From Micromonospora sp. NBC_00389 (GTDB taxonomy: Bacteria > Actinomycetota > Actinomycetes > Mycobacteriales > Micromonosporaceae): a stretch of 64,000 nucleotides of DNA. The notes under the pieces were generated by a model. That model saw only the letters and a list, made by a program, of their open reading frames with translations. It was not told the DNA's origin and ran no database searches. The position numbers and the translations under genes are program-made. The stretch covers positions 4,154,001-4,218,000 of the forward strand of contig NZ_CP107947.1 in the NCBI RefSeq assembly GCF_036059255.1, given 5' to 3'. Of this stretch, positions 49,717 through 59,085 are shown one piece after another (the first letter of the stretch is position 1; each line of letters starts with the position of its first letter).

Positions 49717-50908
49717 ACGAGGGTCGGGTGGCGGTCGGCGCTGGCCCGGCGGCGCGGCCCCGCCGCGCGTCTACGGCGAGCAGTGTGAGGGCGACCAGCG
49801 TGAGCAGCCCGCCGACGAGTGCCAGCGAGCGTGCCCCCGAGGTGGGCAGGAGGGCACCGCCGAGCAGTGATCCGCCGGCAATGCCGGCGTTGAAGGCGGT
49901 GCTGACGCCGGCCGACGCGATGTCGGTGCTGCCCGGAGCCAGTTGCAGCATCCGGTTCTGCACGGCGGAGCCGAACGCCGCGTAGGCGAGGCCGATCCCG
50001 GCGAGGAGTGCGACCGCGCCGGGCCGGAGCGCGCCGAGCGCGTACAGGCCGAACAGCGAGGCCGTGCCGATGCTCAGCGGCGTCAGCAGGGAAGCGATCG
50101 GCCGGGTGTCCAGGGTCCGGGTCGCGGCCAGGGTGCCGACGACGCCGGCGGTGCCGGCCGCGAACAGCAGCGGCGCCAGCACCGCGTCGGCGAAGCCGCT
50201 GACGTCGAGCAGGAACGGTGTGACGTAGGTCTGCAGGGTCATGAAGCCGCCGATGCCGAGGGCGGTCGCGATCAGCAACAGGGCGAAGCGCCGCCCGTCC
50301 GGTGCGGTGCCCCGGGCGGCGCCGCCAGCGGCCGGGGGATAGGAAGGAAGGAAGACGAGCACCGCAGCGACGATCGCCAGACCGACCCCGGCCAGCGCCG
50401 CGAACGCCACACGCCAACCGGCCTGCTGCCCGAGCCAGGTGCCGAGGGGTACACCGAGCACCGGGGCGAGCGTCGCGCCGGTCGCGAACAGCGCTATCAC
50501 CCGGCCGCGCACCGCGACCGGGAATGGCCCGGTCACGGTCGCCGTGGCGATGGACCAGAACAGCGCCTGGGCGAGGGCGGTCACGAGGCGGGAGCCCGCC
50601 AGCACGGCGTACGTCGGCGCGAGCGCGGCGGTGGCGTTCCCGGCGGCGAACAGGAGCATCGTGACGCCGAGCAGTTGACGCCGGGGTATCAGCTGGGTCA
50701 GCCGGGCCAGCGGCACGGACGCCAGCACGACCACGACGGCGTACCCGCTGACCAGCAGACCTACCTGCGAGCGGGACCGATCGAGATCGGGTGCAATGTG
50801 GGTCAGCAGGCCGACGGGCAGCAGTTCGGTCGTGATGAACGCGAACGCGGCAAGGGAGAGCGCGACGAGCACGGCCCTGGCCCTTCGCGGCGACACCTCC
50901 GGAGCCAT
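49670..50908 (-). CDS. MFS exporter (AraJ/SotB type)
   Basis: The 412-residue protein MAPEVSPRRARAVLVALSLA has about 12 helices and the motif FITTELLPVGLLTHIAPDLD seen in drug or sugar MFS exporters, with motif A-like LASVPLARLTQLIPRRQLLG after helix 2. The last 25 residues (after LLAVDARRGRAAG) look extended past the native end into foreign DNA, since they run antisense to a gene stump. ATG 50908 fits family length. Confidence 0.85.
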   Translation of the reverse strand: MAPEVSPRRARAVLVALSLAAFAFITTELLPVGLLTHIAPDLDRSRSQVGLLVSGYAVVVVLASVPLARLTQLIPRRQLLGVTMLLFAAGNATAALAPTYAVLAGSRLVTALAQALFWSIATATVTGPFPVAVRGRVIALFATGATLAPVLGVPLGTWLGQQAGWRVAFAALAGVGLAIVAAVLVFLPSYPPAAGGAARGTAPDGRRFALLLIATALGIGGFMTLQTYVTPFLLDVSGFADAVLAPLLFAAGTAGVVGTLAATRTLDTRPIASLLTPLSIGTASLFGLYALGALRPGAVALLAGIGLAYAAFGSAVQNRMLQLAPGSTDIASAGVSTAFNAGIAGGSLLGGALLPTSGARSLALVGGLLTLVALTLLAVDARRGRAAGPAPTATRPSFSVRMRRTPSSPRPE

Positions 50909-51121
50909 GGCCCACCCCCATTCATGGTCACCGTAATCGCGGGGCCCGACCCCCGCTGCAGCCGGCCAGCCGCTGACCCGGGAGGCATTCTCCGCGGAAC
51001 TGTTCGGCATCACCGGACTCCTGCCACGACACGACACAATGGACGGCGAGTCGCGGATGCCCGGTGCGGCCTGGTCGCTGCCTCACTCGGCACTGGACAT
51101 GTTGGGGTCGTCGTTGTGGTG

Positions 51122-51226
51122 ATGGTGCAGTTCCGGGTGCTGGGTCCGCCGGAGATCGTCCGGGACGGGCGGGTGGTGCCCCTCGGGGGGCCCGGCACCC
51201 CGACCGCGTCGGTCGTCTCGCGCTGA
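51122..51226 (+). pseudogene. N-terminal stump of an AfsR/SARP-type regulator
   Basis: MVQFRVLGPPEIVRDGRVVP followed by LGGP is the start of a SARP/BTAD regulator. The frame goes off family immediately afterwards and stops at 51224-51226, exactly where a hydrolase fragment begins in another frame, indicating a deletion joint near 51195. Confidence 0.65.
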
Positions 51227-51711
51227 TCACGCCCAGTCCGCGGCCGGTCGACGTGGAGGTCAGCGACCTGGATCGCCGGGAGCTGGCCTAGCTCCGACGG
51301 GGAGAGCCCTGGTTCCCGGCGGCCTTCGCCGCCTTCGAACGCATCTGGTCGGGCCAGCCCACCGCCGCCGACTGGGAGGCGATCACACCGTTCACCCACG
51401 GCCGGTGGGACGCCGACCGCCGGGCCCGGGTCGCCGGGGAGGCGGGGCAGCGCAACGACGACGCAGCGGCCGTCTACTACTCGGCCGGGGCCGTCGACCC
51501 GGAGGCTGTCAGGTCCGCCCTCGGTCACCTTCAGGCGCCGGTCTTGCTGCTCGCCGGCGAGTACGACGTCGGGCTCCCGCCGAAGCGCGCCGCCGAGTAC
51601 GCCGGCCTGTTCCCGCGGGCCGAGTTGGCGGTGCAGCCGGGCGCCGGGCACTATCCGTGGCTCGACGATCCGGAGTGGTTCGTGGAGACGATGGCCGGAT
51701 TCCTGCGTTGA
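51196..51711 (+). pseudogene. Alpha/beta hydrolase fragment with in-frame amber
   Basis: The frame reads DRVGRLALITPSPRPVDVEV, then TAG at 51289-51291, then RRGEPWFPAAFAAFERIW and on to the acid and His of the triad (GEYDVGLPPKRA, GAGHYPWLDDP) and a stop at 51709-51711. The N-terminal half with the nucleophile is lost. A single base substitution explains the stop codon. Confidence 0.75.
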
Positions 51712-51716
51712 GCGGT

Positions 51717-51750
51717 GACGGCCGCGGCGCCCAGGAGCGCCGCGGCCGTC
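51717..51750. terminator. Bidirectional terminator
   Basis: GACGGCCGCGGCGC (51717-51730) pairs perfectly with 51737-51750 across a 6-nt loop. It lies between the converging hydrolase remnant and the M14 gene. Confidence 0.8.
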
Positions 51751-51768
51751 CCTACCTGCCGTGATTCG

Positions 51769-54201
51769 TCAGCTGGTCGGCAGGACCGCCTGGCCCTTGC
51801 GGTAGTTCTTGCCGCTGCCGTCCGGGGTGTAGTTGTTCTCGACGTTGCCGGCCGAGTCGACCGAGAACCAGTTGATCCGGGTACCGGCCGGGATCGTCAG
51901 GGTCTCCCCGCCCTCGCGGATGCCCGCCGAGCCGTAGAGCGTCGACGAGTACGTCGGCGTAGCGCCGTCGAGGGTGTAGAAGACCGAGGCGGGCTCGGAG
52001 ACGCCGAAGGTCACGTTCACCATGCCCGGTGTCGAGCTGGGGGCGACCGTGAGGGTGCTCTCCGGGCGGGTCCGGTCCTTGGCGAAGTCCCGGGCCACCC
52101 GCATCAGCTCGACCAGGCCATTGGAGAACTCCATCGCCTCGGCGTGCGCCTCCTCCCAGTCAGGTTGGAAGGACGTGCCGACCTCGAAGTTCCAGGCGTA
52201 GATGCCGTACTTGTACCAGAGCATGTCGCCGGAGTTGCCCGCCGCCGAGTAGAGCACGTCGGAGATCGGGCCCGTTCGGGCCGGGGTGACCGCCATGTTC
52301 CGGTGCTGCTTGATGGCGGTCAGGATCCGCGAGGACGCGCCCCAGAAGGCCGACTCCTCGGCCAGCGTCGGCCGCGGCGCCGAGGTCCGGTCCGGCAGGG
52401 CGTACGCGCCCGGCGACCACATGAAGTAGTTCCCGGAGGAGTGCAGGTTCATCGAAAACTTGATGTTGGGGCGGGCGGCCAGCCAGTCGACGTTGCGGTT
52501 CTCCGGCTCGGAGAGCTCGCTCGGCCCGGCGTAGGTGCCGCTGGTGCAGCTGCTCGACGCGCCCGAGTACCCGTCGAAGAGGCTGTACTCGGTGTAGTTG
52601 CGGTTGTTGTCGACGCCCCACGAGTCCCGGCCGAGGAAGTCTGCGGCCCCGGTCGACGGGCAGTGGTTGGTCATGTTCTTGCGCTGGGAGTTGAAGTCGT
52701 AGAAGGAGTAGTGGCCGCCGTCCGGGTTGACCGACGGAGCGATCCAGATGTCCAGGTTGTTCAGCAGCTGCTTGGTCTGCCCGTCGTGCGCGTAGTTGCG
52801 CAGCAACCGCTCGGCGGTCTCGACGGTGACCAGCGGCGGCACCCACTCCCGCGCGTGCTCCTGCGCGTAGGCGAGCACCCCCGGCTTCGAACCGTCCCGA
52901 ACCTTGCCGATCCGGATCGCGTACACCGGCTGCGGATCGCGGGAGACGGAGGCCGGCGCACTCAGGTCGTCGGTGAGCAGGGTCCGCGCCGCCGGCGCGA
53001 CCACGCCGCCGCCCGGGCTGCCGCGATAGGTGTACGCCTTGACCAGCGACCCGGCCACGGCGTTGAGCGCCGCGACGACCTCGGCCGCGGTGCTGGTCAC
53101 CGCGCCCGCTCCGTCGGTACCGAGGGCCACCCGGATGGCCTTACCGCTCACGGTCACCGCCAGCGCCGCGTTGCCGACGCCCGGGTTCACCAGCTCCACC
53201 GAGATGTCGTTGCCACCCTGGTGCCCCCAGGCCAGGGAGTCCACCGCGACCCGGCTGGCGTTGGCGCTGCCGAGGACGGCCTGGGCGTGCCGCCGGTAGC
53301 CGTTCGTCTTGTACGGCAGCTCGACGATCTCGGCCAGGTTGGGGAACTCGGCGGCGAGCTGGTGGATCCGCGCGTACAGCTCGGTCGGGGTGAGGTAGCT
53401 GGTGACGAAGTCCTTCTGGTAGCCCGGCCCCTCCGGGCTGGTCTCCGGCGTGGGCAGCCACTCCTGCACCTTGACCTCGGCCACGTCCCCGGTGGGGCTG
53501 GTGATCCGGATACGGTCCGGCCGGCTGGTCACCGCCGAGGCACCACGGTGGTAGAGGTAGACGCCGGCGTCGACAAAGCGGGAGATGGTCTGCGTGCCGC
53601 CGGAGCCGATCGCGGTTCCCGGCCCACTGTCCCGCTCGACGGTGAGCGTGTTGCTGGCTGTCTGGCCCTGCGCCCACTTCGCCTCGATGGAGAGGACCTG
53701 GCTGGTCCCGGAGGTGTAGTAGTCCGCGCGGATGATCTTGATGTCGGAGACGTCCGGAGCGGTCGGGTCGGCCGCGGCGGCGGCGAACTCCCGGTTCTCG
53801 GCGAGGTGCGCGGCGATGGTCGACTCGCGCTCCTCGACGCGGGCCCGGGCGTCCTCGGGGCGATGCAGCACGTCGCCGAGGGTGAAGCCGGCCGCGGTCA
53901 GCCGGGCGGCTTCGCTCGGCGTGAGCACCGCGTGCGCGACCACGCCGTTCTCCGAGCGTTCGACATGGTGGTCGAGGTCCACTCCGGTGGCGACCAGCGC
54001 GTCCAGCTCCGCGGTGCCGGCGAGCAGCACCTCCACGACGTTCGCCGGCTCACCGGCGACCGGGCCGGAATCGGCCGGTGCGCCGGCGTCCGGCGCGGTC
54101 GCCGAGGCCGGACTGACCAGCAGCACGACGGCCATGGCGGCGGCCAGCGCCGCCGGGACCGGGAGGCGGCGTCGCCACCGCGCGGGTAGGGATTTCGGCA
54201 T
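51769..54201 (-). CDS. Secreted M14 zinc carboxypeptidase
   Basis: The 810-residue protein begins with a Sec signal (AALAAAMAVVLLVSPASATA). The M14 domain has the zinc ligands in QEHAREW (about residue 447), substrate residues NPDGGHYS and NNRNYTEY, the third zinc ligand His in NLHSSGNYFMW, and the catalytic Glu in FEVGTSF (about residue 675). An N-terminal propeptide-like region and a beta-rich insert precede it, and the C-terminus has a CHB_HEX-like beta domain (SEPASVFYTLDGATPTYS). It is an exported exopeptidase. ATG 54201 is chosen as the signal-peptide start. Confidence 0.9.
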   Translation of the reverse strand: MPKSLPARWRRRLPVPAALAAAMAVVLLVSPASATAPDAGAPADSGPVAGEPANVVEVLLAGTAELDALVATGVDLDHHVERSENGVVAHAVLTPSEAARLTAAGFTLGDVLHRPEDARARVEERESTIAAHLAENREFAAAAADPTAPDVSDIKIIRADYYTSGTSQVLSIEAKWAQGQTASNTLTVERDSGPGTAIGSGGTQTISRFVDAGVYLYHRGASAVTSRPDRIRITSPTGDVAEVKVQEWLPTPETSPEGPGYQKDFVTSYLTPTELYARIHQLAAEFPNLAEIVELPYKTNGYRRHAQAVLGSANASRVAVDSLAWGHQGGNDISVELVNPGVGNAALAVTVSGKAIRVALGTDGAGAVTSTAAEVVAALNAVAGSLVKAYTYRGSPGGGVVAPAARTLLTDDLSAPASVSRDPQPVYAIRIGKVRDGSKPGVLAYAQEHAREWVPPLVTVETAERLLRNYAHDGQTKQLLNNLDIWIAPSVNPDGGHYSFYDFNSQRKNMTNHCPSTGAADFLGRDSWGVDNNRNYTEYSLFDGYSGASSSCTSGTYAGPSELSEPENRNVDWLAARPNIKFSMNLHSSGNYFMWSPGAYALPDRTSAPRPTLAEESAFWGASSRILTAIKQHRNMAVTPARTGPISDVLYSAAGNSGDMLWYKYGIYAWNFEVGTSFQPDWEEAHAEAMEFSNGLVELMRVARDFAKDRTRPESTLTVAPSSTPGMVNVTFGVSEPASVFYTLDGATPTYSSTLYGSAGIREGGETLTIPAGTRINWFSVDSAGNVENNYTPDGSGKNYRKGQAVLPTS

Positions 54202-54426
54202 GGTGATGTCTGCCCTTCTGGCTACTCGGCCTGATGGCCGTAGGAGATGGCCGAGGGGCACGCCCGGGGTACGCGGCTCCATCCGTTGGGTCGCGTGCGG
54301 TCGTTGCGGCAACCGAGCGCGCGACACGCTGAGAAAGGGAAGGTGACGTCGTCCGGCTCCGTCGCCTCGACAGGACCCGCATCGCCGAAATGCGGGGTGT
54401 CGAACGATGGTGACGGAGGTTCTCCG

Positions 54427-54478
54427 GTGACAGTTGTGGACTGAGGCAATCCTCAGCTGTCACAACGTGAACTGTCAA
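54427..54478 (-). promoter_or_regulatory. Inverted repeats and TTGACA upstream of the M14 gene
   Basis: CTGAGG-CAAT-CCTCAG is enclosed by GTGACAG and CTGTCAC, and the minus strand has TTGACA (54478-54473). No good -10 box follows, so this is a candidate regulatory site, 230-280 bp before the M14 start codon. Confidence 0.35.
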
Positions 54479-54611
54479 TCCTCTGCTGGGCCCGTTGACT
54501 CTCGGGCGGTAGTCCTCACCGAACACGCCGAAGAGGTGGGGTAGGTGGGCAGGTCCCGCGCCAAGCCTTCCTGAGCCCAGAAGGCGTCGACGGACCGCCT
54601 GCTGTCTCGGG

Positions 54612-54875
54612 TCAGTTCACCGCGGAGCGGACGCCGAGGCCGATGAGGACGGTGCCGGTGAGCCGGTCGAGGGTACGGCGCACGCGTGGGGTGCGCAGCA
54701 GCCGTGCGGCTGCGCCGGTGACCGCGATCCAGCCGGCCAGCCAGAAGGTGTGCAGCAGGGCGTGTGCGGTAGCGAGCACCAACATGGGGACCAGCACCGG
54801 CCCGGACGGGTGGAGGAACTGCGGGGCGAGGGTGAGGTAGACGGCGGCAGCCTTGGGATTGAGCACGTCCGACAC
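54612..54875 (-). pseudogene. LysE-family exporter, C-terminal stump
   Basis: SDVLNPKAAAVYLTLAPQFL, then hydrophobic helices and a final DRLTGTVLIGLGVRSAV match the second half of a LysE/RhtB translocator. The first three helices are missing. The break near 54878 is followed by the dispersed 56-bp motif. Confidence 0.75.
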
Positions 54876-54963
54876 GGCTTACCGACCGCGGCAATTCCAA
54901 GTTGGTCGTCGGTTGTCGAGTTCTGCAGTTGACCTGCCCGAACGCCAGCAATCGATGATCGCC

Positions 54964-55019
54964 GCTTGTCACTGATTGTCGTCCGTCCACCGGGGTTTTC
55001 GGGGGGTAAACGAGGGGTG
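54964..55019 (-). repeat. 56-bp dispersed motif, copy 2 (inverted)
   Basis: Read on the minus strand it contains TTTACCCCCCGAAAACCCC and ends GACAATCAGTGACAAG, aligning without gaps to 2401-2456. It lies between a truncated LysE gene and a truncated ABC gene. Confidence 0.6.
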
Positions 55020-55079
55020 CGATCTTGACAAGAACGATACGACCACCCGTCCGATGGTCACGGTCGCTACGGCGTCATC

Positions 55080-55480
55080 GACAGTACCGAGGCCATGAAC
55101 GAGTACTTCCGGGAACGCATCGGCCTCATGGTGTTCACCCGTACCTCGGGTGCCAGGGCGTGGGAGCTTGTCCAGTCGTCGGCGATACTCGACCGCAAGC
55201 CGGCGCGGACCTCGCGCGGATACGGCACAACGCATGGGTGTCCGCGCGCAGCAACCCACGTCCAAGCCGCCGGGACACTCCTGCTGCTGGCCAGCGGCGG
55301 CTGGCTGATCGCCCGTGGTGACATCGGCATCGGCGGCTTCGCCATGGCGTACGGGTACATGTCGCGCCCCGCCAAGGTGCTGTGCGACTGGATGAGCTGG
55401 CACCGCGAGGCGGGCGAGGCGACGGAGCGGGTCCGGCGGATCGGCACCCTGCTCCATGAGCCGGAAGACGGTCGCTCAAA
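55080..55480 (+). pseudogene. ABC transporter membrane-domain remnant
   Basis: The frame includes ATHVQAAGTLLLLASGGWLI, ARGDIGIGGFAMAYGYMSRP and WMSWHREAGEATERVRRIGT followed by LLHEPED, which is the end of an ABC exporter membrane domain up to the linker before the nucleotide-binding domain. The ATPase domain and the earlier helices are missing. Confidence 0.6.
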
Positions 55481-55508
55481 CCGCTTCTGGTGGATAAATG
55501 TTGCCCTC

Positions 55509-55537
55509 TTGACGAGGCACTTCTGTCGCAGTCTAAT
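55509..55537 (+). promoter_or_regulatory. Sigma-70-type promoter upstream of the Tat protease
   Basis: TTGACG (55509-55514), 17-bp spacer, TCTAAT (55532-55537); each box is 5/6 to consensus. The expected start site near 55544 gives a 160-nt leader before the protease gene. Confidence 0.6.
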
Positions 55538-55562
55538 TGGTGATCATGTAGGGAGGCCACGC

Positions 55563-55673
55563 GTGGGAGAGTTCCAGTTCGCCGTTCTGACGTGGCAGGG
55601 TTTCCTTATTTTGTCTCGACCGGCGCGTGTAGATCATGGGGCTGAGACGCAACAGGCCGCCCCGGTCCGTTAG
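55563..55673 (+). CDS. 36-codon leader ORF with good ribosome binding site
   Basis: GGGAGG lies seven bases before GTG 55563. The peptide begins MGEFQFAVLTWQGFLILSRP and stops 30 bp before the protease start. It lies within the predicted leader, so it could be a leader peptide or the tail of a lost gene. Confidence 0.35.
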   Translation: MGEFQFAVLTWQGFLILSRPARVDHGAETQQAAPVR

Positions 55674-55703
55674 AGATATCGACCCATCGGGAAGGAGACG
55701 GAG

Positions 55704-58223
55704 ATGAGCATGAGGTCCACGAGTCGGCGGCAGTTCCTGCGGCGACTGGGAGGCACCCTTGCTGCCGGAGTAGGCATCGCGTTTTTTCCGGCTGGGTTCG
55801 CCTCGGCATCGTCCAAGACCGGTCCGACATCGACCCCTGGCCATACGGGCGGCGGGCCGGCGTACCCGGAAGACCCCGGCTTTGTCGCCACGGGTCCAGG
55901 GGAACTAGATGCCGCTAAAGCCAGTTGGGAAACGCCGGAATATGGTTATTATACCGGCCATAATCCTTCTACTCCTGGCACAGCGGTCAATTCCCCATGG
56001 CAGCTCGTCGCGGTAAACGCGTCCACCGCCTACGCCCTAGGGTACTGCGGGCAGGGCGTCACGCTGGGCATGATGGATTCGGGCTACAGGGCTACACACG
56101 AAGCATTTCAGACCGGGCTGATCGCTTCGGTGAGAGCGGAGGGTGTCTACGGCACGTCCGGCTTCGGGTATCGTAACGCAGCAACCCCGGCGAACCCGTT
56201 TACTGCGGGCGAGCCGTTCACTGTGGCCGGTGATCAGGCGAGAACAAGTGACTACGGGCACGGGACCGGTATGCTTGGGGTTACCTCCGGCATGCGCGAT
56301 GGTAAAGACCAGCACGGCATCGCCTTTGGATCGAAGATGTATGTTGCCAAGACCGGCGGTTCCGATACCCAGTCCCACGGTCCCTTCCACGATTACGTGT
56401 ACTGGCATACAGCCAATAAGGCCCTGGTCGACGCAGGCGCCCGGGTCATCAACAGCAGTTGGGGCTCTTATGTCCAGACTATTGACAGAACCCGCTTTGA
56501 CGGCTTAGGAAACGACCTTGGAGTCAACGGCAACCTCGCCAACGCTTACCAACTGCCTGGCAAAGACAGCGCCAGCGCCACGGCAATGGCGACCATTATC
56601 CCCAACGAGTACCTGAAGGATCTGGAGTACCAGTATTTCTTCTTCAAGAAAAGCTATTCGGAAGGCGGCATTCAATACAATCCGAACTACCCCGGACGTT
56701 CTTTTATGGACGCCATCTGGGACGCCATCAAGGACAGCGGTACCGTCAACGTAAGGTCGTCCGGCAACAACGACTGGAGCAACCCGTATTTTCGCCCGGC
56801 GTATCCCTTCTTCAATTCCTTGGCGGAAAAGCAGTGGATAGCCGTCGGCGGGGTGCAACCGCCCTCTGCGGCCAATCCCGAATACACAAAGCAGTTCGGG
56901 TATAACGAGGCGGCGCTCGCCAAATGGTGGACCGTGTCTACCCCTTCAAACAGCGTTCGGACCACGAACAGCGGTGGTGACACTAACTATTCAAACTCAA
57001 GCGGCACGTCACCGGCAACGCCCGTTGCGACAGCGGTGATGGGGGTTCTGCTCTCCCGCTATCCGAACATGGACGCCAAGCAGGTGCGTGAGCTGATGTT
57101 CACCACGGCGAACAACAAGATGTCCGACGGCGTGAGATTCCTCGGCACCGGGCAAACCTCCCCCTCCGGGGCATCCATCGCCTGGACCGCTCCCGACGGT
57201 CTTCCGGACGAACGCTGGGGCTGGGGGATTCCCGATCTGGCCAAGGGCATGTACGGCCCCGGCCAGCTCCTGAGCCCCATGACCTACAACATGGATAAAG
57301 CGCCCCTGGACGTCTGGTCGAACGACATCAGCCAGATCGCGATCAAGGAAAGGGAAAGGGAAGATCTGGAGTGGCTGGCGGGCTACAAGGAGCAAGGCAT
57401 TGCCTACGCCGGTGAATTCAGCCCCAACGTGCTGAACCCGGACGGCACGCTTAACGAACAGGCCTTCATGCTTCAGGGCATTTTGGCTGATCCTTACATC
57501 CAAGCTATCACTAACGGCCATCCCGAGTTGTACGACAAGATCACCTATGAGGACGCCGTCAAGTGGCGCAAGGAATGGATGGACGAGCGCGCGGCCTACA
57601 TTCAGAACAACATCGACAACAACCTCTACACGGCTTCTCTGACCAAGCAAGGCCCCGGGACGCTGATCATGACGGGCGACGACACCTACGAGGGCGGCAC
57701 GACGGTTGAAGGCGGTGAGCTTTCGATCACCGGCTCGCACGCAAGCTCGATCGACGTCAAGGGCGGCACGCTCGGCGGCAGCGGTTTCGTGGCAGGCAGC
57801 ATCGATGTCGACAGCGGCGTGCTGCAGCCCGGTCTGTCGTCCGGGGAAGCGGCGTCCGCGGCGTCCATCACCCTCACCGACGTCGCGCCCGGCAACGTCC
57901 TGAACGTCGGCGGCGACGTGACCGTCAGCCGAGCGGGTCGCCTCGCCATCACCATCTCCGGCGACCACGACTACACGAGCGTGCGGGCCGCGGGTGACCT
58001 GGTGCTGGACGGCGAACTCGCCCTAGACATTCGCGCGCCCCTCACTGCGGGCACGGTACTGACGATCATGCGGGGCGACTCGATCCAGGGCAACTTCCAT
58101 TCCCTGCCGGAACGGCGGATCCTGAACGCGGGCCACCACATGTTCAGGGTGTCCTACCAGGACGGCGATGTGACGCTGACCGTCGTGCGGACGCTGCCCA
58201 GGGCAGGGTCCGGCGGCGTCTAG
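55704..58223 (+). CDS. Tat-exported S8 protease with autotransporter-type passenger repeat
   Basis: GGAGACGGAG precedes ATG 55704. The N-terminus STSRRQFLRRLGGTLAAGVG is a twin-arginine signal. The S8 triad is Asp in MMDSGY (about residue 123), His in YGHGTGMLG (about 186) and Ser in GTSPATPVATAVMG (about 435); large inserts of the kind seen in Gram-negative autotransporter subtilases lie between His and Ser. After residue 640 comes LTKQGPGTLIMTGDDTYEGG, an autotransporter-associated beta-strand (PATR) repeat, and a beta-helix-like tail, but no outer-membrane barrel. Sample lines 55921-55980 and 56581-56640 are 29/60 and 30/60 G+C, whereas 57781-57840 is 40/60. Horizontal origin of the peptidase part is likely. 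Confidence 0.85.
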   Translation: MSMRSTSRRQFLRRLGGTLAAGVGIAFFPAGFASASSKTGPTSTPGHTGGGPAYPEDPGFVATGPGELDAAKASWETPEYGYYTGHNPSTPGTAVNSPWQLVAVNASTAYALGYCGQGVTLGMMDSGYRATHEAFQTGLIASVRAEGVYGTSGFGYRNAATPANPFTAGEPFTVAGDQARTSDYGHGTGMLGVTSGMRDGKDQHGIAFGSKMYVAKTGGSDTQSHGPFHDYVYWHTANKALVDAGARVINSSWGSYVQTIDRTRFDGLGNDLGVNGNLANAYQLPGKDSASATAMATIIPNEYLKDLEYQYFFFKKSYSEGGIQYNPNYPGRSFMDAIWDAIKDSGTVNVRSSGNNDWSNPYFRPAYPFFNSLAEKQWIAVGGVQPPSAANPEYTKQFGYNEAALAKWWTVSTPSNSVRTTNSGGDTNYSNSSGTSPATPVATAVMGVLLSRYPNMDAKQVRELMFTTANNKMSDGVRFLGTGQTSPSGASIAWTAPDGLPDERWGWGIPDLAKGMYGPGQLLSPMTYNMDKAPLDVWSNDISQIAIKEREREDLEWLAGYKEQGIAYAGEFSPNVLNPDGTLNEQAFMLQGILADPYIQAITNGHPELYDKITYEDAVKWRKEWMDERAAYIQNNIDNNLYTASLTKQGPGTLIMTGDDTYEGGTTVEGGELSITGSHASSIDVKGGTLGGSGFVAGSIDVDSGVLQPGLSSGEAASAASITLTDVAPGNVLNVGGDVTVSRAGRLAITISGDHDYTSVRAAGDLVLDGELALDIRAPLTAGTVLTIMRGDSIQGNFHSLPERRILNAGHHMFRVSYQDGDVTLTVVRTLPRAGSGGV

Positions 58224-58232
58224 CCGTACGTG

Positions 58233-58280
58233 GCCTGGCCAGCCAGGCTCAGGTTCGCCTGAGCCTGGCTGGCCAGGCCT
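58233..58280 (+). terminator. Perfect 22-bp hairpin terminator
   Basis: Arms 58233-58254 and 58259-58280 pair without mismatch around a TTCG tetraloop. It lies ten bases past the stop of the Tat protease. Confidence 0.9.
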
Positions 58281-58290
58281 TCGCCCAGGT

Positions 58291-58480
58291 TCAGCCGCCC
58301 CGACCGCCACGGTCGACAAACCTGCCGAACCAGTACAGAACCCGGTCGTAGGCCTGCGCCGCGGCGTTGGCGTTGTGGTTCGGGCCGGTGTCGTTGAAGA
58401 ACGCGTGGTTCACACCGGGGAAGACGACCATCTCGTGTTCCAACCCGGCGGCCTCGACGTCCAGATGGCGACCGCACATC
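58291..58480 (-). pseudogene. Dienelactone-hydrolase C-terminal stump
   Basis: LEHEMVVFPGVNHAFFNDTG, then NHNANAAAQAYDRVLYWFGR is the end of a dienelactone hydrolase, with the catalytic His in NHAF. Upstream of about 58480 the frame loses similarity, where the transposase remnant region begins on the other strand. Confidence 0.75.
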
Positions 58481-58602
58481 AGCCTCGCGTACGCCAACAC
58501 CGACGGTGCCCCGGTCAAGCCCATCGTGTCGGGTGCCAAAACCTGCTTACCGTGGTTGACCAGGCGCGGTGGTCCGCACTGCTGTCCGGCAGGACCATTG
58601 CC

Positions 58603-59082
58603 GTGTCGCTACGCATGCTCTACCTCATGTTCTGCCGCCTCGCCGAATGGCTGACCCTGCTCGCCAAGACCAGTGCCGCGAAGGACATGGAGATCCTCGT
58701 CCTGCGTCATGAGAACGCGGTGCTACGCCGGGCCAACCCGAGGCCTCGGTTGGATTGGGCCGACCGGGCCACGCTCAGCGCTCTGATCAGGCTCCTTCCC
58801 CGCGCTGTGAGGATGCACCGGCTCGTCACTCCTGCCACGCTCCTGCGTTGGCATCGGCGGCTGGTCGCCCATCACTGGACCTACCCGAACCGGCCGGGAC
58901 GCCCACCGATTGACGCGGCTATCGTGGCCCTGGTTGAGCAGATGGCCCGGGACAATCCCGGCTGGGGCTACCAGAGAATCCAAGGCGAACTACACGGCCT
59001 CGGTCACCGGATCGGCACCTCCACAATCCGTCGTATCCTCAACCGCCTGGGCATACCACCGGCCCCGCAACGCCGCGACGAG
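58603..59082 (+). pseudogene. Integrase-core transposase N-terminal part
   Basis: GTG 58603 opens LRMLYLMFCRLAEWLTLLAK, LRHENAVLRRANPRPRLDWA, RLVTPATLLRWHRRLVAHHW and WGYQRIQGELHGLGHRIGTS, the N-terminal helix-turn-helix part of an IS3/IS481-like transposase. The DDE integrase core that should follow IPPAPQRRD is missing. The frame continues in phase, without a stop, into nanE. Confidence 0.8.
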
Positions 59083-59085
59083 ATG

